Source: Thalassoglobus sp. JC818 (GTDB lineage Bacteria; Planctomycetota; Planctomycetia; Planctomycetales; Planctomycetaceae). From it: a stretch of DNA of 64,000 nt. The DNA is taken from NCBI RefSeq assembly GCF_040717535.1, contig NZ_JBFEFI010000003.1, positions 1 through 64,000 of the forward strand, read 5' to 3'. Below the pieces are notes generated by a model that was not told the origin of the DNA, did no database searches, and was given only the letters and a program-made list of their open reading frames with translations. How positions within the stretch are numbered: the first letter of the stretch is position 1; each line of letters starts with the position of its first letter. Positions 17,238-25,891 of the stretch are shown here, in pieces. The translations under genes were made by a program, and so were the position numbers.

Positions 17238-19421
17238 ATGAAACCTGTTTCACTTGCATTGTTCTGGCATCAACATCAACCGTATTACCCGGATGATGTC
17301 GCAGATGAAACTCTGATGCCGTGGGTGCGCTTGCATGCCACCAAAGATTACCTCGGGATGGCGATGCACATACAGGAGGTACCAGAGTTTCATTGTACGA
17401 TCAATCTAGTTCCCAGCTTGTTGGAGCAGATTCAACGTTACGAGAACGGTCACGTCGATCGGCATCTCAAAGTATCGAGGATGAATGCCGACAGCCTCGA
17501 TCAGGAACACGCCTGCTACCTGCTCGACAACTTCTTCATGGCGAACGAGCAAAGCATGATTCGCATTTACCCGCGATATCATGAACTATTTCAGAAGCGT
17601 GGACTGGGCCGCGACTCCGCAGAGATCGCACTCATGCGATTCACGAAACAGGAGTTGCGGGACCTGCAGGTCTGGAACAATCTGACCTGGATTCATGAAC
17701 TCGTTTTCGAACGTGATGCTGATCTGACGGCGTTTCGAACGAAGGGGCGAGACTGGACCGAAGACGAAAAGAACTGGCTTCTGGATCGACAGCGTGAGTT
17801 GGTCGCGGAAGTGATTCCGCTGCACCGCGAGTTGTCAGAAGGTGGCCAAGTTGAGATCACCACGACTCCCTTCTACCACCCGATTCTTCCGTTGCTCTGG
17901 GACAAAAAGTCTGCGCGAGAAGCGATGCCGGGCTGCAAAATGCCGCAGTACACCGACAGCTATAAAGAAGACGTCAAACGGCATCTCGAGAAAGCGGTCG
18001 CGTACCATACGAAGCTGTTCGGAGAACCACCGCGAGGATTGTGGCCGTCTGAAGGATCGGTTTCGCAAGACATTCTCGCATCAATCATCGACGTGGGGAT
18101 CGAATGGATTGCGACCGACGAAGAGATCCTCGGTCACTCGACGGATAACTTTGTCCATCGAGACGCTCACGGGAATGTGAATCGTCCGGAGCTGTTGTAC
18201 CAGCCGTGGAAAGTGAGCAGTGAAGGGGAGTCGCTGAGTATAATCTTCCGCGATCACGGACTTAGCGATCTGATCGGTTTCCACTATCAGCGGAACGATC
18301 CAAACTGGGCGGCTGATGATTTGCTCGCCAAGGTGAAAGGGATTGCTCACGCTGTTGAGAAACATAATCCCGAACAGCCGGCGTTTGTGCCGATCGTGCT
18401 GGATGGAGAGAACTGCTGGGAGTACTTCCCGGACGGCGGCGTTGGTTTCCTTCGCAGCTTGTACCGCAAGTCAGTTGTCGATCCACAAGTCAATTCGGTT
18501 CGGGTGAGTGAGTTCCTCGCCAAGCATCCGCCGCAAAAGAAGATCAATCGACTCTTCGCTGGTAGCTGGATCAATCACGACTTCTATATCTGGATCGGAC
18601 ATCAGGAAGACCGTGACGCGTGGGATCTTGTTCACATCACTCGCTCCTTCTTGAAGAAGGCGGAGAAGTCGGGCCGCTTCGCTCCTGAAGCCATTCAGGA
18701 AGCGTGGAAGGAATTGATGATCGCTGAAGGGAGCGACTGGTACTGGTGGTACGGTGACGATCATCATTCCGGACAGGACGACCTGTTCGACGAGCTCTTT
18801 CGACGGCATCTCCGAAATGTTTACACCCTGCTCGGTGAAATGCCTCCTTCGGTGATGTTTGAACCGGTCACTCATGCTGAGCGAAAGCATCTGCATACTC
18901 AACCAAAGGCCCTTCTCAACGTGAAGGTCGATGGCCGGATCAGCTTCTTTGAATGGTTAAATGCCGGTCATTACGAAGCAGGTAGCGAACGCGGAACGAT
19001 GACAATGGTTTCCGATAGTGCGATCACTGATCTGTATTTCGGATTTGATCAGGATCAGTTCCTTCTCCGCTGCGACACAATTCTCGCAGCGAAGTCGGAC
19101 TTGAAAGACTACGAAGAGATGCGCGTTCGATTTGTTGAGCCCTACGGAATTGAAGTTCAAGTGAAGCTGAACGGATTGATCGAATCGTCGGTCGTTCGTG
19201 AGAATGAAGTCGTTGCGAACTCAAACGTCGCAGCTGCAATCGGGAAGGTGCTTGAGGTATCGATTCCCAAGAAGGATCTGGGAGTTGAAGTCGGTCACCG
19301 CATGCACTTCGCTGTTGAGCTCATGCAAAACGGAGAAGCTGTCAATCGTATTCCGAGCGAAGGAACGATTGACCTCGAGGTCTGCGGTCCTGACTTCGAG
19401 CGGTATATGTGGCAGGCGTAG
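17238..19421 (+). CDS. GH57 glycoside hydrolase (alpha-amylase/glucanotransferase family)
   Basis: Retaining alpha-glucan-active enzyme, about 727 residues from the ATG at 17238 (GTG 17229 is an in-frame alternative). The family starts with LFWHQHQPYY. The nucleophile motif is RGLWPSEGSVS and the acid motif VLDGENCWEYFPDGG, followed by a long helical C-terminal part and a beta-rich tail (about 560-727) resembling a DUF1926-like region. No signal peptide, so it acts in the cytoplasm, consistent with glgA just upstream. It could trim, branch or disproportionate glycogen; the exact activity cannot be chosen from motifs alone. Confidence 0.9.
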   Translation: MKPVSLALFWHQHQPYYPDDVADETLMPWVRLHATKDYLGMAMHIQEVPEFHCTINLVPSLLEQIQRYENGHVDRHLKVSRMNADSLDQEHACYLLDNFFMANEQSMIRIYPRYHELFQKRGLGRDSAEIALMRFTKQELRDLQVWNNLTWIHELVFERDADLTAFRTKGRDWTEDEKNWLLDRQRELVAEVIPLHRELSEGGQVEITTTPFYHPILPLLWDKKSAREAMPGCKMPQYTDSYKEDVKRHLEKAVAYHTKLFGEPPRGLWPSEGSVSQDILASIIDVGIEWIATDEEILGHSTDNFVHRDAHGNVNRPELLYQPWKVSSEGESLSIIFRDHGLSDLIGFHYQRNDPNWAADDLLAKVKGIAHAVEKHNPEQPAFVPIVLDGENCWEYFPDGGVGFLRSLYRKSVVDPQVNSVRVSEFLAKHPPQKKINRLFAGSWINHDFYIWIGHQEDRDAWDLVHITRSFLKKAEKSGRFAPEAIQEAWKELMIAEGSDWYWWYGDDHHSGQDDLFDELFRRHLRNVYTLLGEMPPSVMFEPVTHAERKHLHTQPKALLNVKVDGRISFFEWLNAGHYEAGSERGTMTMVSDSAITDLYFGFDQDQFLLRCDTILAAKSDLKDYEEMRVRFVEPYGIEVQVKLNGLIESSVVRENEVVANSNVAAAIGKVLEVSIPKKDLGVEVGHRMHFAVELMQNGEAVNRIPSEGTIDLEVCGPDFERYMWQA

Positions 19422-19438
19422 TGTTTCGCTGACTCATT

Positions 19439-19930
19439 CTATCCGTCCGACATGGGAATGATCCCGAGGAGCGGTTGAACGGGTCCCGGATCAACTTCTG
19501 AGTCCTGAATCGGCAGCTTCGTTTCGAGATTTGAAACTTGCTGAAGTAAGTGTGCAATCGAGACTCCGAACGTGTCGATGGAGTCGACAGCTGCGTGCGA
19601 GAGTCCAAGTAACTCACCTGACCGGCGGAGATGTCGTTCTGCACCGGTTCGGTTTCCCTCGAGGCATTTTACTCCGCAGGCGGAGAGCTTGATCAAGGCC
19701 TTGATGAAATCGGCCTGTGGTCCCTTCTTATTGTGGGCCATCCAGACCTGCTCCCATGCTTCGTGTGCTTCCCAGTAGTACCCGTTATTGAAGAGTTCGA
19801 CCGCACGATCGAACATCGACTTGTGATCATCTTCGATCGCATCGGATGTTCCGTACATGTGTCCGGCTGGATCTGAAATCGGATGCGGAGTCTTGCCTGG
19901 AATATAGGTGTATGGGGGAAGCGAGTTCAT
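19439..19930 (-). CDS. DUF309-domain protein
   Basis: 163 residues. The family hallmark is FDRAVELFNNGYYWEAHEAW followed by EQVW, then a helix with KALIKLSACGVKCLEGN and a final helix carrying HLRRSGELL. DUF309 proteins are small all-helical proteins of unknown biochemical role; the conserved HE...W face suggests ligand or metal binding. It converges on the GH57 gene with only 17 bases between stops. Confidence 0.85.
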   Translation of the reverse strand: MNSLPPYTYIPGKTPHPISDPAGHMYGTSDAIEDDHKSMFDRAVELFNNGYYWEAHEAWEQVWMAHNKKGPQADFIKALIKLSACGVKCLEGNRTGAERHLRRSGELLGLSHAAVDSIDTFGVSIAHLLQQVSNLETKLPIQDSEVDPGPVQPLLGIIPMSDG

Positions 19931-20128
19931 CGATCGCAGCGGCTCCGGGATCTTTTTACGGGCAGAAACGAGACTGAAAGGGCGCGGAAAATCAGCTTGA
20001 CAGACTTTGGAGCTGTCGGCTAGTCACGAGATCTCTCTCCCTTCCCCTGTTACTCAAGCAACGTCATCCCCTATTCATTTCTTGCGGGTCACTCTCACGA
20101 CATGATGTCGTGACGGAGGAGGAGTCCG

Positions 20129-20845
20129 ATGGTTTCATTTCGAGTTTCATTATTGTCGCTGGTTCTGTTCTCTGGTTTGGGCTGTGCGACAGCCACAACT
20201 TCAAACACAGCAAGAACTTCAACCGAACAGTTGTTGATCACCAATGCGGTCGATCAGTCGCTCGACAAGATCGACTTTCGGCCCTTTCGCGGTCATGCGG
20301 TCTTCCTGAATGACAAGTATGCGGACTGTGTGGATAAGAATTACGTGATCGCTTCAGTCCGTCACCGCATCCTTCAATCGGGTGCTCGACTGGTCGATTC
20401 TGCCGATAAGAGCGAGATCACCGTTGAACTTCGAACAGGAGCTGTCGGGACAGCTTCCTCGAATTCCTTCATCGGTGTCCCGGAAATTGTTTTGCCTGGT
20501 GTCGTCACTCTACCTGAAGTTCGCTTCGCCGAACGAAAGAAACAATCGGGGACCGCGAAGATAGGTCTCGTCGCTTTCGAGACCGGAAGTGGAATGGCAC
20601 TCGGTACTGGCGGTCAGGCCCTTGCTCAGTCCGAAGACAGCAACTGGTTCGTTGTGGGTGCCGGTCCATTCCGAAGCGGAAACGTCAAAGGAGAAATCAG
20701 CAGCTCGACGACTGGACAAGCTGCGGTCAGGTACACGCAGATTCCAAAGATCATCACCTTCGCAGCTCCGGATCCTTCGGGAACTCAACTGGCTGCCGAG
20801 CCATTGCAGACGATCGATCCGGTTTCTCTCGAAAAGAACGAGTAG
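20129..20845 (+). CDS. lipoprotein, DUF6655-like
   Basis: 238 residues with an export signal and lipobox GLGC (Cys19). After a Thr-rich linker comes TSTEQLLITNAVDQSLDKID, then DFRPFRGHAVFLND and SVRHRILQSGARLV, a pattern I associate with the planctomycete DUF6655 family. Its fold resembles proteins that sit in the periplasm and assemble on the membrane, but the function is unknown. GGAGGAG before the ATG is a strong ribosome site. It stands alone and ends in an intrinsic terminator at 20882. Confidence 0.75.
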   Translation: MVSFRVSLLSLVLFSGLGCATATTSNTARTSTEQLLITNAVDQSLDKIDFRPFRGHAVFLNDKYADCVDKNYVIASVRHRILQSGARLVDSADKSEITVELRTGAVGTASSNSFIGVPEIVLPGVVTLPEVRFAERKKQSGTAKIGLVAFETGSGMALGTGGQALAQSEDSNWFVVGAGPFRSGNVKGEISSSTTGQAAVRYTQIPKIITFAAPDPSGTQLAAEPLQTIDPVSLEKNE

Positions 20846-20881
20846 CAATCACTGCTTGATTGTATTAGTTTGAAAACTGCC

Positions 20882-20923
20882 AACGGTCCAACGCGGGAAT
20901 CGCCCACGTTGGACCGTTTTTTC
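20882..20923 (+). terminator. intrinsic terminator
   Basis: AACGGTCCAACG (20882-20893) pairs perfectly with CGTTGGACCGTT (20907-20918), with an inner GGG/CCC extension, followed by a run of T. It ends transcription of the DUF6655-like gene. Confidence 0.9.
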
Positions 20924-20967
20924 TAGCATGACGAAGTGTGATTAAGCGCCAGCGACACACTTCGTCG

Positions 20968-23900
20968 TCAGGGCTGAAGTGGCTTGATGACTTCCGATGG
21001 GACTTGCCCATCGAGATAGCGCCAGTTCTTGAGAAACGAAATCAAGTCGGCCATCTGCTGCGGATTGATGGTTCTCTCAAGTCCGACCGGCATCAGCGAG
21101 ACCCCGTTGTTTTTGACCTGTTCAATTTCATCGCGGGGAATTGAGACAGTCTTGCCTTCAGGTTGCTTCAGCGTCATTGCGGCTGAGGTCTCGGACGCCA
21201 GAACTCCGGTGTGAATGCGCCCTGATGTATCAACAACGGTATAGCTGAAGTAGTTGGCATCGATGGCGCGATTCGGATCGAGAATATTCATGAGAAAGAA
21301 GTCGGGAGTCTTCGTTCTGGAATCAGAAATGTCGGGAGCGACATTGACGCCAATGGAGCCGACTTTGTGACAGGTGGCACACTGCTGTTCGAAAACTTTC
21401 ATCCCGCGCGATGGGTTCGATTCAAGCTGTAAACAGTGCTGATATTCAGCGAGCACGCTGACGCGGTCTGCCGGAGGATCACGTTGAAGAAGTTTCTTCG
21501 CACGATCTTTCTGATCGGCATCTCCAATTCTCAACAGCGATCGCTCGAGAGAGTCGTCAATTTCCGTGCGATGAACCGCTCCCGATTCAAGTTCGTCGAG
21601 GAGCAACGCAGCCAGAGAAGTCGATCTCGCCATCTGTTGCAGGATCTCGCGACGAATTCGCCCACGTCGTTGAGGCAAGAGTGTTGAAAGCGTGGGAACA
21701 AGTTGTTCGCTGGGCCGGTCAAAGATTGCTGCGAGTGCAGAGGACGCCCGTTGAGCATGGCCGGAAGCGGTTGCAGCGACGAGAAGTTGGAGAGACGCAG
21801 AATCTTCCCCCAGCCCAAGTACCTGACAGATCATTGGATCGATCTTTGATTTGGGGTCATTAGCACCGAACAACTCGACTGCATCATCAATGAGATTTGC
21901 GAAAAGTATTCCGTTATCTTTTCGGAGCAGTTCGCGAGTCGCTCGAGACCCACCTTTCAGCCCCTCGGAGATTCCTGCAACGCATGCCAACTTCTGTTGT
22001 AAGGTGATCTCCGGACTCTGGAACGTCTGCATCAGTCGCTCCTCGACTTCGTCAGCAGTCGACTGTCGAGCGAAGAGTGTTGCGAGTGAGTTCAGCACGA
22101 CGATATACGTTTCCTGTTTCTCAGGATCACACTTGAAGGTAGTGAGCTTCGAAAGGATCTCATCTGAGTCTGATCGCGCACTGACTCCCAGAAAGGCAGC
22201 GATCCATTCTGCGTCGTCATCTGCATCAGCTGCGAAGAGAGAATCGAGAACGAAGTCTTGATTGGCAGTGGTCAGGTCAGTCCATGGAATTCGTCCCAGC
22301 GTTGCGAAGACTTGTTTGCGGATGTTTGGCGAGGTCTGGCGTTGATCATTCGGAGCGAGTTTCTGCAATGACTCAAGACGAGTGTTCACAAGCTCGATCC
22401 ACTCGGGCGCGGTCGAAAAACGGTCGGAGCCGATTTTGAGAATCAATGGTGTGAGACCGGGACTGCTTTTTGAATTGAGAGCTCGTTTCATGTCTTCAAG
22501 TTCAACATCATCGAAAGAATTCAGGACAGCCATGGCGAACATTGGATCAAGCTGGTGATCCTTTTGGAGTTCACGTAGGTGTTGAGGTGTTTGAGAATCG
22601 TTCCTTTCGAAAAGCATTCGGAAGGCGTGTTCTTTCTCCCAGGATGACTTTTGATGTTCGGGGTCAATGATCAGTGTTTTGAGCAGCGATTGAGTGGAAG
22701 TTTGAGATGTGGATTGTCCGGGGTCCGTTTGGGCAGATGGCTTCTGTTTTGCCTTACCGACGATCCGCCAGATTCGGCCTCGATCTCGACCAAGGACAAG
22801 ATCCGGTCGGTCCTTTAGCTCTTCAGGCATGAACTGAGGATGTTCGATGACAGCTCGGTACATGTCGACGACGTAAAGACTCTCATCCGGACCCAGAGCA
22901 AGGTTTACGGGGCGAAACCATGAGTCTGTCGAAGCCAGAAACTCCCGTTTGCTGTCATCCGGTATGTCGCGGTACGTGGGGCCCGCTTCGCGAATTCGAG
23001 TGCAGTGAACGAGGTTCGCGGTGGGATCACAGGTGAAGATGGCATTGTGGAATTTCGGACCGAGAGAGTGATCGGGGTAGACCTGTACTCCGCAAGCTGC
23101 CGTGAATTGATTTGCATGCAGGTTCGACGTCGTCCAGGTTGTTGAAATCGGATAGAGAACGGAATCTTCGCCAGCGGGGCCAACGTCTTCGTAATGACGA
23201 TTCACCACCAAACCGGGAGTCAACGTGAGTTGATCGTTTTCGAGGACGATCTGTCGGGCGGGATTCCGATTGGTGCAGACGAACCGATTTCCATCAAGAA
23301 ACGTCAGCCCGAATTGGCTCATCCCAGCAACGGCTTCGTATTCGCCTGTTCGCGGGTGAAAGCGGAAATCTCTTCCAGCGATCGAGAGCGGTTTGGCTGG
23401 GGATTTGATCTCCCACGGAGCGTCCGGTCCGGGGACGATCTCACCGCCGCGAAGTCCGTTGGCGATATAGATGTATCCATCGAGTGCGAGTTGTGGATGG
23501 TTGTGCCGTAGCTGAGGGTTCTCAGTTGCGAAACCCTCGAACCAGATTTGCGTTTCGTCACAGACTCCGTCGTTGTCTTGGTCGCGAAGGAATAGAACCT
23601 GTCCATTCGAGGTGACGATCACGCCGTCTTCCCAGAACATCAGTCCGTTGGCGAAAAGCAGGTTCTCTTTGAAAAGTTTTGGATCGGAGTACCGTCCGTC
23701 TCCGTCGGTGTCTGTGAGCACGCGAATTCGGGAAAGGCCCGGTTGGTTGGGATCGGGTCCGTTGGGATAGTCGGACATCTCCACAACCCAGAGACGGTTG
23801 CTGGAATCGAAAGCAATGTGAACCGGGTCGACGACATCGGGTTCACTCGCCACAAGTTCAATGGCACAACTTTCGTCGAGTTGAAACTTCTGTACTGCCT

Positions 23901-23994
23901 CCATCGGAGGGAGAGGTTCGGCAGCAAGAGCAAGCAGTGAAGTGCAGAGATGAATGAACAGAGCAAGACTCAGGAGGTGTGTCGGCCTGATCAC
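20968..23994 (-). CDS. PVC-type haem-binding membrane-bound dehydrogenase
   Basis: Exported dehydrogenase-like protein with a C-terminal c-type haem, about 1008 residues. The start is the GTG at 23994: AGGAG (24001-24005) lies 6 bases upstream and the sequence begins with a signal peptide (IRPTHLLSLALFIHLCTSLL); the frame is open further upstream without a signal. The N-terminal half is a PQQ/NHL-type propeller (LWVVEMSDYPNG, LFANGLMFWEDGV, RDFRFHPRTGEYE). A middle region of HEAT-like helices follows, then a cytochrome c module with CATCHKVG near residue 880 and a beta-rich DSR/conserved end. The substrate is probably a sugar or alcohol, unproven. Confidence 0.9.
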   Translation of the reverse strand: MIRPTHLLSLALFIHLCTSLLALAAEPLPPMEAVQKFQLDESCAIELVASEPDVVDPVHIAFDSSNRLWVVEMSDYPNGPDPNQPGLSRIRVLTDTDGDGRYSDPKLFKENLLFANGLMFWEDGVIVTSNGQVLFLRDQDNDGVCDETQIWFEGFATENPQLRHNHPQLALDGYIYIANGLRGGEIVPGPDAPWEIKSPAKPLSIAGRDFRFHPRTGEYEAVAGMSQFGLTFLDGNRFVCTNRNPARQIVLENDQLTLTPGLVVNRHYEDVGPAGEDSVLYPISTTWTTSNLHANQFTAACGVQVYPDHSLGPKFHNAIFTCDPTANLVHCTRIREAGPTYRDIPDDSKREFLASTDSWFRPVNLALGPDESLYVVDMYRAVIEHPQFMPEELKDRPDLVLGRDRGRIWRIVGKAKQKPSAQTDPGQSTSQTSTQSLLKTLIIDPEHQKSSWEKEHAFRMLFERNDSQTPQHLRELQKDHQLDPMFAMAVLNSFDDVELEDMKRALNSKSSPGLTPLILKIGSDRFSTAPEWIELVNTRLESLQKLAPNDQRQTSPNIRKQVFATLGRIPWTDLTTANQDFVLDSLFAADADDDAEWIAAFLGVSARSDSDEILSKLTTFKCDPEKQETYIVVLNSLATLFARQSTADEVEERLMQTFQSPEITLQQKLACVAGISEGLKGGSRATRELLRKDNGILFANLIDDAVELFGANDPKSKIDPMICQVLGLGEDSASLQLLVAATASGHAQRASSALAAIFDRPSEQLVPTLSTLLPQRRGRIRREILQQMARSTSLAALLLDELESGAVHRTEIDDSLERSLLRIGDADQKDRAKKLLQRDPPADRVSVLAEYQHCLQLESNPSRGMKVFEQQCATCHKVGSIGVNVAPDISDSRTKTPDFFLMNILDPNRAIDANYFSYTVVDTSGRIHTGVLASETSAAMTLKQPEGKTVSIPRDEIEQVKNNGVSLMPVGLERTINPQQMADLISFLKNWRYLDGQVPSEVIKPLQP

Positions 23995-24212
23995 GAAGGG
24001 CTCCTCGGAGGCGGGGTGAGACAGGGGAACGCTGGAGGTCGAAGGAAATCGTCTCACAATTCGTTTCACATCGTCAAGGAGCAGCAAAAATCGAATCGGC
24101 GGGTTCGCCTTCCAACCAGCGATTCAAAGCGAGTCTCCTGCCGGATCAGCCAAGCTATGAGAATTTTGGACAATCGATAGCACTTGCCGAAACGCAGCTT
24201 CAGATAGAGAAT

Positions 24213-24977
24213 ATGGGAAACGAACTGCGAGAATTTCTGGATGATAGATATGCAGCTATGGCCAGCGAGACGAAGAGAATCTTAATTGTTGAAGACGAAG
24301 AGGCGATCGCGAACGGGCTGCGCTTTAACTTCGAGGCTGAAGGATATGACCCGGTCGTGCTCGGGGACGGTCCGTCGACACTTGCGTATTTCGAGGAGAA
24401 TTCGCATCAGGTCGACCTTGTTGTCCTCGACTTGATGTTGCCCGGAATGAGCGGATACGAAATCTGTCGGGAAATTCGGGACCGTGATCAATCGGTGCCA
24501 ATTATTGTGCTCAGTGCGCGAAATCTCAGCGAAGACAAGATGCACGCGTTCGACTGTGGGACCGATCAGTACGTCACCAAACCGTTCGCATTGCCGGAAT
24601 TGCTTAGCCGCGTGAGGAACCTGTTGCGCCGTCCTCGGGCGCAGTTGGTCGTGAAGCATGCAACGGAAATCGACGAGTTTCAGATTCGTGATGTGAGCAT
24701 CAACTTCAAAACTTTCGAAGTGGTTTGCGGAGACGAAACCCACCAGTTGACGACGATGGAGCTTCAGCTTCTCCGATATTTTATTGAGCACGAAGGAGAT
24801 GTGCTGTCGCGATCGAGGATCTTGCGGGACGTCTGGGAGCAGGGAGCGGAAGTGTCGTCGCGGACAATTGACAACTTTGTGCTTCGACTGAGGAAGTACA
24901 TTGAATCTGATCCGGCAAATCCAAAGCACTTGCTCTCGGTGCGTGGAACAGGATACCGTTTTGTAGCTGACCCTTAA
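24213..24977 (+). CDS. OmpR/PhoB-family response regulator (orphan)
   Basis: Two-component transcription regulator. Receiver domain: RILIVEDEEAIANGLRFNF, phosphoacceptor Asp in VVLDLMLPGMSG, Ser/Thr switch in IIVLSARN and Lys in YVTKPFALPELL. A winged-helix domain follows, with RDVWEQGAEVSSRTIDNFVL and the closing SVRGTGYRFVADP. ATG 24258 (MASETK) would start the receiver at the usual position; 24213 adds 15 residues. No histidine kinase is adjacent, so the partner is elsewhere. Confidence 0.92.
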   Translation: MGNELREFLDDRYAAMASETKRILIVEDEEAIANGLRFNFEAEGYDPVVLGDGPSTLAYFEENSHQVDLVVLDLMLPGMSGYEICREIRDRDQSVPIIVLSARNLSEDKMHAFDCGTDQYVTKPFALPELLSRVRNLLRRPRAQLVVKHATEIDEFQIRDVSINFKTFEVVCGDETHQLTTMELQLLRYFIEHEGDVLSRSRILRDVWEQGAEVSSRTIDNFVLRLRKYIESDPANPKHLLSVRGTGYRFVADP

Positions 24978-25044
24978 CTCTCTCAGTTGACCTGCGAACA
25001 GCTTTCCTCATCGACGAGTTGTTCGAAATCATGGAGTCGACGTT

Positions 25045-25785
25045 GTGCCGACAGACATTGCCAGTCCGGTGCCGTTTCAAACGACTCGCTGGACGCTCGT
25101 TCGGTCGGCTGATCGTGGTGTCGAATCGGTCGAGTCGCGGGATGCACTGGCTGAGTTGTGTCAGATCTATTGGTTTCCACTCTATGCATTCGCACGACGG
25201 CGAGGAGCGCAGTCAGCGGATGCTCAGGAACAGGTGCAGGGATTTCTCTCAGAACTTTTGAGTGGCGTTCTGATTTCAAAAGCGGAGGCTGAGAAGGGCA
25301 AGTTTCGATCATTCCTGTTGAAATCGTTTCAGTACTTTCTCTCCAACGAACGACGCCGTGAGAACGCGGCGAAACGCGGCGGAGGAGCTGTTGTTTTCTC
25401 AATCGATGCTGCCGTCGGTGAGGAGCGGTATTCTCTCGAACCGGTTGAGAGAGTCACTCCCGAAGCTCTTTTTGAAAGACAATGGGCACTCACAATTCTC
25501 GAACAGGTGGTCGAACAGCTTCGGGAAGACTATCGCACCAAAGGCAAAGAACCTCTGTTCGAACGGCTTCTTCCGCATTTGACGCAAGAAGAGACAGCTC
25601 GACCGTATCAGCAGATTGCTGAATCACTTGTGATGAACGAAACTGCTGTCAAAGTTGCAGCATTTCGATTGCGAAAGCGATTTCGAGAGCTGTTGAGAGA
25701 GGTCATCGCTGACACCATCGAAGAGACCGGAGCTGACGCAATTGACGACGAACTCAGTTCGTTCGCCCGAAGTCTCAGTTCTTAA
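25045..25785 (+). CDS. ECF-like RNA polymerase sigma factor
   Basis: 246 residues from a GTG start. It opens with FQTTRWTLVRSA, a motif typical of planctomycete ECF-like sigma factors that sit beside Ser/Thr kinases. Region 2: LAELCQIYWFPLYAFARRRG, then SADAQEQVQGFLSELL and KGKFRSFLLKSFQYFLSNER. Region 4: YQQIAESLVMNETAVKVAAF, then RLRKRFRELLRE. The spacing between regions 2 and 4 is long (about 70 residues). The kinase gene starts 106 bases downstream. Likely directs a regulon controlled by that kinase. Confidence 0.9.
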   Translation: MPTDIASPVPFQTTRWTLVRSADRGVESVESRDALAELCQIYWFPLYAFARRRGAQSADAQEQVQGFLSELLSGVLISKAEAEKGKFRSFLLKSFQYFLSNERRRENAAKRGGGAVVFSIDAAVGEERYSLEPVERVTPEALFERQWALTILEQVVEQLREDYRTKGKEPLFERLLPHLTQEETARPYQQIAESLVMNETAVKVAAFRLRKRFRELLREVIADTIEETGADAIDDELSSFARSLSS

Positions 25786-25891
25786 GCTGTTTCGGAAAAC
25801 AGGTGCGAGTTCTCAAAAAGTTGTGTAACGATCGTCGACAAACTGCTGAGTACAGGGTGCATCCACATTCTGACTCAATGCGAGGTCGAAG

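Noticed and set aside
24282-24929. 215-codon minus-strand frame opposite the response regulator
   Set aside because: Antisense shadow; the response regulator has all receiver and winged-helix motifs.
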